Part shown: positions 55,721 to 64,000 of the stretch, one piece after another
Position numbering within the stretch: the first letter of the stretch is position 1
How the letters are laid out: the number at the start of each line of letters is the position of its first letter
Source: Acorus gramineus
Lineage: Eukaryota; Streptophyta; Magnoliopsida; Acorales; Acoraceae
Direction: 5' to 3'
Assembly (NCBI GenBank): GCA_030737835.1
Contig: CM060848.1
Coordinates: 8,268,063 to 8,332,062, forward strand
Length of the DNA stretch: 64,000 bases
Program-made: the position numbers and the translations under genes
Notes under the pieces: generated by a model
Database searches by the model: none
Seen by the model: the letters and a program-made list of their open reading frames with translations, nothing else
What the model was told of the DNA's origin: nothing

Positions 55721-57084
55721 TGTTGTTACACACGATCCATTTTTCTGGTCCCAACTCTAATCTCATAAATTTCATTAGCTTCGTATATTATCATTGAATT
55801 TTTTTTATTTTTTTTTATAAATATATCAATGCAATTCATTAAAATATATGTTTCATTTTTTTTTATAGAAGTATCTTATTAGATGATATATATTATGTTT
55901 TAAATTAAAAAAAATCAAAGTATACATGGATTAGAATTCAGGCAGCAAGAGGGGGGCTCGAAGTAACATTATCCTATAGATAACGAAGTGACAGAGGAAC
56001 TTGTTTGCTATGTATCCATGTGAAATTGATGGATGGATCTAAGATCTCTCACTTTAAGAGTTCACACGATGACATTGCTACGTCAAGAAAGGACACATCC
56101 AAGCATATTTATTTGAAGGAAGGGAAATTAATAAGAGTGCTGCTACACTCAATTTTTTACTCAGTCTAAAACATAGACTTATATATCTCGTTATAGATTC
56201 TGTGAAGCATATACTTCGTTAGATGATGTATATACATCACTAAATTTTTTCTTACACTTACTAAAAATTGGTTCATTCAACTCGAAATTGAGCGATATGC
56301 ACTTTTTATCAAAGCATATACCTCATTAGATGATATTTACTATTTTAAAAAAAAATAAAAACAATAAGGTCTGAGTTTTGGTTGGTGAATGTGACTGAGT
56401 GTATCATTTTCCAACTAATAATCCTTGTGGACTCACTAATATATATGGCTCACGATCATCTCCGGTTCTTATTCAAAATTTTATTTAAATTTTACTAAAA
56501 TTTTAAATAAAAATGTCATTCGATATCGTGTGTCTCCAACCATCACTCTGTGTTTAATTTAAATCTTTTAAAAAATGTGGAATCAAAGAAAAAAAAATAG
56601 CTATTGAAATTTGGTAAATGTTTAAATAAAAACTTGATTTGATATGGATATGAGTAAATGGTTGAAGAGAATTTTAAGTGATTTTTATTCAACTTTTATT
56701 TACAATTTTTCTATGTGTGTATAATCCCCCAAAATGCATTAAGGGCACTATACACGTCTTCTCACCACCCAAAGCAATTGGCCTGGTCAATCCCGCCATC
56801 CCACGTGATTGGCCTAAGTTGGACACATTGGGTGTCTACATAATTATATTTCTTAGATAATGTCCTTGCCGATGGACACAGTAAAAAAAACCGTAGGTTC
56901 TGGAATAACTTAGGCACATGGGGTGTATATAATTATATTTTCTAGACAATGACCCCTATCGATGGGAATAAAAAAAACATATAGGTTTTGGAATGAGTTA
57001 TAATTATGTGTTTGACTACACCGGTGTCAGTGGTTGTAGTAATTGGAGACAGTTACTGTCAAATATATAAATGTACAGTGTTGC
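55721..57084. other. AT-rich DNA with worn MITE-like segments
   Basis: 55735-55975 resembles the MITE-containing unit at 7430-7700 (CATTAGATGATATAT and GATTAGAATTCAGG-type phrases). 56136-56410 has weak inverted ends (TGCTACACTCAATTTT and ATGATACACTCAGTCAC). Borders are not certain and no gene is seen. Confidence 0.4.
56818..56998. repeat. Tandem duplication of about 90 bp
   Basis: CATTGGGTGTCTACATAATT and CATGGGGTGTATATAATTAT head two similar units, each followed by TAGA.AATG and CGATGG.. phrases and a run of A. Confidence 0.75.
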
Positions 57085-59778
57085 TATTTGGGCCCTAAAA
57101 ATTAGGCCTCATTGGTAAGCCCCAATAGGTGGCATTCTCCTATTAGTTCCCTGTTTAATTTTTTCAAACAATAAAAAAAGACAATGACATTACTACCCCC
57201 TTAAAAGGTTTTTAAAAAATTAGCTCCAACTAATCATACCATCATTAATCCCTCATAATGAAATCCCAAAAAATGTGGCATCATTGAAACCGTTTTGGGA
57301 TTCTCTGCTGGACCAGTACTATGCTAGGATCTCCTTGGCTTTTATTCAAATAACGCCACGTGTTCTTTTATTCATCAGACGGTTAAGCATAGCCCCCACG
57401 AAATTATTTTCTCTCGCTCAGCATCAGCCACTTTTGTGTGTTGAATGGGTGGTCTGACATCCACTTTTTGTTTTTACAATTTTTATTTTCGCTGAGCCAC
57501 TTTTTGTTTTTACTTTTACTTTTGGCTTGAACAACTTTTTTTTTTTCTTTTATTTCATTCATAGTTTTATTGGTTTTACTTTTATGTCAAATATATAACG
57601 AAATTGTTTCTGATGCATTGTTTTCGTTTATCAGTGTATCTAGATTTGAGAAAAAATATTAGACATTGTTTTTTTTGTTTTAGGTTTTCTTGTGCACATA
57701 ACGAATATAGCATTCAGATACATATATCTGAAAATTCAAATAATATGCAGTTGTTTATTATAAAATTGATTTTGGGAAATCTATATGGTGCATTATGTTT
57801 GTATACCAGTGTAACAGAATCCGATTGAATAACAATTGATAATAACCAAAGGAATTGTTTTAATTTTCATATGAATGTAGATCATGTATTATTATCTTTT
57901 ATTTTATAATTATCATATGTTGGTTTGATAAATATATCTAAATGCTTTTGAAATCACTGTATGTATCTGAATCAGATAGTCATTGTATCTGAAAACCTGT
58001 TTACCAAATTTAGCTAAATCTGAAGCAAAAATGTAGAAACAGAACATCAAATTACTCGCACTACATGCCATTAAAAAGTTGTTTATGCCATGAATAAGAG
58101 TGTATAGTGTATTAATATCTTCCATTTTATCATTTGAAAAAACAATGATGTGCTGAGTTAAAAATCTACAAGTATTTGAAAATATTGAACCGTATATGAA
58201 ATTGTTGTACTTCACGTTCTGTAAAACATATTTAAATCCCTTTGGTGCATCTGAAATAACAAACAACTGATAGCATTTATTGGTGTGGAATCTAATTGTT
58301 ATGCATGTATCTAAAATATGATTGTTTATCTGGTTTTGCCTCTCTGCTACATTTGTTTTAGGTGCTGTTGATTTTACTTTTTAAGATACACCTGTATCTT
58401 AAAAAAAAAGTGCATATGTATGTCAATGTATTAGACATTTGAATTGTATCTGGCTGTTGTATCAATATGATATCACAAAGATTGTTTTGCATCTGAAATT
58501 CAAATACGTATTATGCAGAAGTTTTAAAAAACAAAGTCGCTAAACAAAGAAGAAATCGAGCATATCCCCAGAACAGATCTACGGTACATAGAATTTTTGA
58601 AACGTTTGCAACAATGGAGTAGAGCAGAAGGCATTTGGAAATGCTCTAGAGAACTCCATTCTGGAATCTATTTAAGTTCTTCATCGACAGGTCCTATGAT
58701 TACAGTAAGACCAAGAAAAATGATGATGATGTCATGTCCATTAAGATACAGTAATGTATCTGAAATTCAAATGAAATAATTATGGTCTACATGCTAATGA
58801 GCAGTACATAGATGATTAATAAAAGTCTTTAAATATACACGACAATAAGCAATTAAATATTAATCAGATACATATTAATCAAATCCATAGAAATAAAGAT
58901 ATCCAACATCAAATTGGGCTGGATAACTAATTCAGATACATGTGTATCTGGAATCTGAATTAACAATTTTAAATTAAATACAAGTGTACTCAAATCTGAA
59001 TGAGTTGAATAATGATCCTGCAAGGCTAAAAATATGCTGAATGACACAATATGCATAATTATATACATACACAACAACAAAAAAAGATTATATAGATCAT
59101 ACCTAAACACAAAGTGCATATAAAATCCAGATACAGTGATCATGTATCTGAATTTAAATTAAATTCGATCTCAAAAAATGTATATAATGATTCAAAAGAT
59201 GAATGTAAAATCAAATCAACATATCTTATTCAAATCGAAAAAATCCTAACCTGAATGGATCGCCATGTTTGGACGACAATCAGGTCCAAAATTAAAAAAA
59301 AAAGTGGATCGTGAAATTCTTCACTTCTCCACCAATCAATCTGAATAAAAAAATGAATTCGATGTTTGCTTGCAGATCCACCAATCAATCTGAAACTAAT
59401 AATTGTAAAATGTGATTGATTTTGGCGTCTAAAAAAAACTAACCTAGATGGATTGCCATTGTTTGCACCACAATCAATTTGCAAAAAAAACAAAATGAAT
59501 CATTAATTCTTATCTTCTCCACTGATCAATCTGAATAATAAAAAAAAAAAATTGTTTCCACCGAAAGTAAATTGTAAAACATAAAACATGTTTTTTTTTT
59601 CCGTTCAATTGAATTCATATCTTCAAAAAGGGAAAGAATCTTCCAAATCATAACCACCACGACATTAATGGGATCGGTTATGGAAAAATTGTTAAAATTA
59701 AATAGGGGGTAAAGTGGGTAATTCAAACTTGCCAACTCATGGGGTCTGAGATGGGGTCTAGCAATTGGGGCCCAAAAA
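57085..59778. mobile_element. Possible non-autonomous element with a repeated GTATCTGAA word
   Basis: Ends ATTTGGGCCCTAAAAA and (reverse complement of the right end) TTTTTGGGCCCCAA are short inverted repeats. Similarity beyond them is weak and no TSD was found. The interior contains many copies of GTATCTGAA or its complement TTCAGATAC (for example near 57715, 57960, 58490, 58755, 58935 and 59145) and several copies of CACCAATCAATCTGAA near 59330-59395. No transposase. Confidence 0.45.
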
Positions 59779-60185
59779 TCATTATTGATAAATGTATGAA
59801 GCTTTATTGTTTTTTCTGAAAAAGGTAGACACATCGTGTGTTGAGTATAGGTGTATTGTTAGACAGTTTGTGTGTGGATTCCTGCATGAATCAAGTTTCT
59901 TCATGAAACATAAGGAAAAAAGTTTCACAAATTCAACAAGAGTTACTTATCCAATAATACATTTACAAACACATTCAACATTCATATTCAATAAGACATT
60001 CACATTCACAAAACACATTCACATTAATTTACATATTCACCCCTAAAACATTATGATGTTATATCAAATCATAATACCATCATGTGTTTATCAGCATTTC
60101 ATAAAGAGAATTGCAAAGATAATAGCTAGTGCATAAATTATCCAAAAACACATATCCAAAATGGCATCATTCATTCAACCTTGAT
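59779..60185. other. Unassigned DNA
   Basis: Contains an ACATTCACATTCAC-type degenerate repeat at 59950-60040. No gene is seen. Confidence 0.4.
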
Positions 60186-60282
60186 CAGGGCTGGCCCTGA
60201 GAATTGTATTTTTTGGTGGGGCTCTAGGCGAACTTTTAGAATGGGGCTCTATATACATTAAGAGAAAAATGTTTTTAAATAT
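60186..60282 (+). mobile_element. Left end of a hAT element, interrupted
   Basis: CAGGGCTGGCCCTGAGAA resembles the left end of the hAT element at 29982. The solo LTR at 60283 interrupts it after 97 bp; it resumes at 61133 and is lost within about 70 bp. Confidence 0.6.
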
Positions 60283-61132
60283 TGTGAAAGACCAAATTTG
60301 CGTACGGATTAGGGATAAAGTTATACGCGGATATCTGGGGTAGATAGGAATAATTCGTAAGATGGGCCTGCCCACATTGATCCACAAACACCGACCAATC
60401 AGTGGGACCCATGATAGTGGCTGCTCGGCCCAATAAGCTCGAAAGAAAGGATGAAGTAATTCGTCCTGGACAGCCCACAAAAGGTTTGTTGGACATTAGC
60501 TATTGCCCGACCAGACCAAGAGGGACCCGCCTTTCGTCCGACCTGAGTAGGATGGCCGAGTAAAGCGATTTCGGCTATCTTGACATAGCCTGACCACAGG
60601 GTCGGCCCTGGCTGAAGAGGTGTGCCTATACATCCACTTCAAGAAGATAATGGAGACGGCAGAGAATATCCTCTGACATCGCAGCGGCGGGTGGCTGTCA
60701 GGAGACGATTACATCCTAGGATTGTACGTGGCAGCTGATCCTGATGCCATCTGGACGATTCTGTCCGTACTCACGATAACCTCACTCCCTGGAGCGAGGT
60801 TGGCACGCCCTCTTCGACTATAAAAGGGGAGACATCATCGTCTCCAGGAAGTATGCAAGAACACACACACACACTCCTTCTACAAAATCATCCTAGACTC
60901 AAGCTTTTACTCACGTTAAATTCTGACTTGAGCGTCGAAGGGCTGTTAACCGGCACCACACTTGTGGGAGTTGCAGGTGACCGGAGTAGGAGACGGAGCT
61001 AGGAGACTCGTCGGCGGAACCTCGACGGCCTCAAAGGGGAGCTGCATCTATTCCTTCTCGGATCCACAACGAAAGCCCGGATAGCCTCTAGGATCCGGCC
61101 GTGTGGAGGAGGACCAGAAATCACCCCCCACA
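60283..61132 (+). mobile_element. Solo LTR, fourth family
   Basis: 850 bp from TGTGAAAGACC to CACCCCCCACA, flanked by perfect AATAT duplications (60278-60282 and 61133-61137). TATAAAAG lies at 60819-60826. The downstream TTGAGCGTCGAAGGGCTG phrase and GTGACCGGAGTAGGAG are typical of one class of plant gypsy LTRs (Tat-like by memory of the pattern). Confidence 0.88.
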
Positions 61133-61199
61133 AATATTATCTTATTTTAAGTTACAAATGTTATAAATTACAAATAGAATTATCTTTCTCTCTTAAGAT

Positions 61200-61240
61200 T
61201 CTTAAATTTCAAGGACAAAATTTTTCTAAGGAGGAAATGA
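61200..61240 (+). other. Residual 3' internal end and PPT of a gypsy element
   Basis: TTTCAAGGACAAAATTTTTC followed by the purine run AAGGAGGAAATGA directly before the LTR. This corresponds to the conserved GAGGACGAAATT end of Tekay/Del-type chromoviruses. It identifies the LTR at 61241 as a 3' LTR and supports the family assignment of the other long LTRs. Confidence 0.65.
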
Positions 61241-63403
61241 TGTTAAGATTGTATCACTTTTTAAAGGTCAAGTATCGTGTTTTATTTATTTTAAAAAGTT
61301 TAGGCATTCAGTTTCAAAATCTGACTGCATATCCATTCTCTTGGTACTGGCATTGGCCTACCTGAAAATTTTTATCGCATTCTGACGTCATTTTCAAATT
61401 ATGCAGTTCCGATTGGTATCCGAGTTTTTCGTTACTAGGTTTTGGTAGGTGAGAATCATTCCAAGGTTGTTGTGTAACTTTTCTTTTGGGGTGTGTGTGT
61501 GGTGACTTTAGGCAAGTCTCACCCTCTCCCCCTTCATTCTCATTCAAATGCACCCCATTAGTGGTGAGAATAAGCCTACTCTCACCCTCCTCCCCACCTT
61601 ATCCCCCAAAGTCAACCATCTCAAGCTAAAATCCCCAAATCTCTCTCTCCATCTCATTTTTTTTCACTCTCTCGGGCTCCCTCTCTTTGTGTGAGTTTGG
61701 TTGAGCTAGTGGAAGAAGTGGAGATGGAGAAGAAGAGAAGGAAATGAAGGAAGAGTGAAAAAGAGGGTGGTGTGTGTGAACCTTGTATTCCCCCAACCTC
61801 CCTCTTCTTTTCCATGGCATTCTTTTGACTTCATTTTTTTGTTTTGGCTTATGTGAGAGTGCTGATCTAGTGATGGTTGTGGCTATGCATGTGTGGCATA
61901 TGTGATGGTTTGGTTGCTTGTGGTGATGGTGGTGGAAATCCTTGTGTGCACCCTCTTTCTCTCTTCTTCTCATGGTATGTTTGCTTCCCCTTTATGCAAT
62001 ATAGGTGTTTGTGTTTATGCTCCAATGAAGTATGAATGTTTTATTTAGTGCTTTGGGTGGTTAGCAAGGATACTCAGGTGCTGTTGTATGTGTTTTTCCC
62101 CATTTCTTGTTGTTGGGAGTTTTGTGTCATAGTAAGGCAGATTTTTGTCTTGTGAAGATCCTTATGAAACAAGTACTTAAAGGCATATTATGAGCATAGT
62201 GTCCGTATGTTATATGATCATCCATGTGTCTAGATGATATATATGAAATTTGGTGTCATAATATTACCCGTGTTGTGAGTTATAAGTTAATTTGCATGGG
62301 CTATCCAGATTCACGTGGGAATTAACCAGTGTCTGGAAACATTTTATTTCGGGTATGTAGAGGCTAAATCAGGTTATGATGTCTTCATGGATAATGATTC
62401 CAACATATCATAGAACGTTTATGATTATTTCAAAATTATTGGATGTATATTTGGTGCTGTGGAGATTAATGATTAGGGGTGTTTGCTGCAGATACACCAG
62501 TTTTACATGATTGTGTCAATGAGTTATTTATGCATGTTGTAGGCAATATTAAGAGTTGACATCTTCATGAAGTAGGCTTATATATGTGTCAGGAAGCTTC
62601 ATGTTTGATTTGAGCACCATTGGTTGTAGGGTTTAGAAGTTATGACATTTTTGTTCATGTGATTGTGTTGCCGAGGGAGTGCATCGCGTGCTGCCCGCCC
62701 CACCCCACGCATTGTCCTGCGCTAGGAATCATGTTTATGTTTCATTTATTTAAGTTATGTTTGTCACGTGATTTATCTATATATTGTTGTGTCATGCAGA
62801 TCTCGTAGAACAGACGTGCGACAATCCAAGTATCAGTGAGTGGTTCGATCCAACCCTTTTGGGAAGCGCTCGATGTATGTAGTCGTGCATCGCGTATCCA
62901 TGGGACTCTATAGCTATACTCAATCTTGATTTCTAAAGTGTATTGCTATACTAAATCCATACTATGCTAGACAACTTGCATGTTCAATTTATATGTGAAT
63001 TGTATTACGTGTAGGATTCTATGCTTGCTAGTATTATTTTTAGTGTCTTATATATTGTGAAATATAGAGTATAGCATGACATAGGTAATCATTTGTAGGG
63101 TTGCCTTCATATTAGTAAATGCTTAGTATGGTTGTATTATATTTAGCTAACGATATGGCATTTATGCCAACTTATTAGTGGGCCTATGTTGGATTGTATA
63201 AAGTGTGTATATATATGGTTTAATCATAGTTTATTTGGACATGTGGTCCATGTATCTCTTTTATGATAGAATCTCTTGTAATAATTGTGTGTGTGTTTAA
63301 TTAGTCAGTCAAATCTGTGATTCATTGTCTGGATCATACTTTGTCCTGCTATGCAAATGTAGTCGTTTAACTACCCTGCATCCATGTGATGCTCTCATAT
63401 GGG
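61241..63403 (+). mobile_element. 3' LTR of a truncated gypsy element, long LTR family (diverged), 3' truncated
   Basis: Starts TGTTAAGATTGTATCAC. It has a donor after 61974 (GGTATG), an acceptor CATGCAG, a 36-nt cassette (62800-62835) and GTGAGTGG. Its own 3' end is not reached, because the reverse LTR at 63404 begins first. It is distinctly diverged from the copies at 357, 33437 and 37050, yet keeps the signal order. Confidence 0.75.
62800..62835 (+). other. Exon-like 36-nt cassette of the LTR, copy 5
   Basis: Bordered by CATGCAG and GTGAGTGG; starts ATCTCGTAGAACAG. Interior bases differ from the other copies while length and borders are kept. Confidence 0.5.
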
Positions 63404-64000
63404 TGTCACGCCCCAGGGCGGCCGTCCCCGGGACGCGGCAAGTGTATATATGATATCAGTAACAAGAGTTCAATAATATACCACAAACAACAACTAAAAT
63501 GACAACACAGGTAAAAGCAGGGCTGACATAATATATACACCAAATGCGGAAGCTAAAAGACTGAGTCTGTAGTCAAAACATACTACAGACTCGATACATA
63601 ATCATAAGTCCTGTGAGAGCCAACATGCCCATATATATACACAAATGAAATCCATACATAAACCAGCTAGGTGCCCAAGCACAGAATATATACATACAAC
63701 TGAAAGAAGGGTGCTGACGGCCTCAAAACTCGTGGGACGCGGCGCTACCCTCTACCGGTGTAGTCGCTCAGGAAGCTCCTCCCTCAGAGATCACTGAAAA
63801 AGACAATATGCGAGGGGTGAGCCACACGCTCAGTGAATAGCACAACCCATGCATACAGTTCATATTAACCACATTTATGCAAGTCATAAGCCACAAGTGG
63901 CATAATATCACAATCCAGGGGTTCGTTACATCGCCGAACCCCATACCCTCACCCTCACCCTCACCCTCAACAGGTGACCTAGGATGTTGGGACTTAGCGG
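63404..64000 (-). mobile_element. LTR of the long gypsy family, copy 6, cut by the window end
   Basis: Starts TGTCACGCCCCAGGGCGG on the + strand, matching the copy at 357. The late acceptor TTTTTCAG (63795-63794 on the - strand) and the conserved GTGAGCCACACGCTCAGTG follow, then the first minisatellite unit with CCCTCACCCTCACC. The rest lies beyond 64000. Confidence 0.85.

Overview
The window is a stretch of plant nuclear DNA, almost certainly from a flowering plant. It holds two recognisable intron-containing nuclear genes set in long AT-rich, transposon-packed intergenic DNA. I cannot fix the species from the sequence. The two genes are (1) a six-exon phytoene synthase (PSY) on the + strand at 16167-19482, with all splice junctions in phase and 389 codons, and (2) a three-exon DUF1068/ELMO-NKS1-type Golgi membrane protein on the - strand at 54106-48553, 178 codons, joined through a 24-nt microexon. 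They do not form an operon or share a pathway: PSY commits carbon to carotenoids in the plastid, and ELMO/NKS1 proteins support pectin synthesis in the Golgi.

Layout. 1-16 kb: a 3.6 kb solo LTR (357-3963), GC-rich low-complexity DNA, a tandemly duplicated ~1.06 kb unit carrying a SINE and a MITE, several hAT and Tourist MITEs with intact target-site duplications, and two Mutator-like non-autonomous elements. 16-20 kb: PSY, with a Tourist MITE about 0.4 kb upstream of its ATG. 21-43 kb: a deep nest of transposons. Three hAT elements of one ZMYM1-like family (A, C, B) are broken by solo LTRs, by a 9-bp-TSD Mutator MITE, by another hAT, and by a complete 10.6 kb LTR retroelement (31213-41832). 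That retroelement has LTRs, PBS and PPT but no gag-pol; its interior is tandem repeats, itself invaded by two large solo LTRs. 43-46 kb: a MULE transposase pseudogene that has lost its catalytic core but keeps the DNA-binding domain and zinc knuckle. 46-48 kb: no gene seen. 48.5-54.3 kb: the ELMO-like gene, with a hAT-like MITE in intron 2. 54-60 kb: AT-rich repeats, a duplicated copy of the ELMO 5' leader, and a large element full of one short word. 60-64 kb: a solo LTR inside a hAT end, then two long LTRs in opposite orientation.

The most interesting signal is in the long LTR family (copies at 357-3963, 26471-27693, 33437-36139, 37050-40581, 61241-63403 and 63404-64000). Where complete enough to judge, every copy carries the same ordered set of splice-like signals: a 5' donor, a GCAG acceptor, a 36-37 nt exon-like cassette ending in a GTGAGTGG donor, and a late polypyrimidine-CAG acceptor behind a conserved CTCAC. 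The hypervariable GC-rich and minisatellite expansions fall inside the two predicted introns. This suggests that the LTR-initiated leader RNA is spliced. It is inferred from sequence alone.
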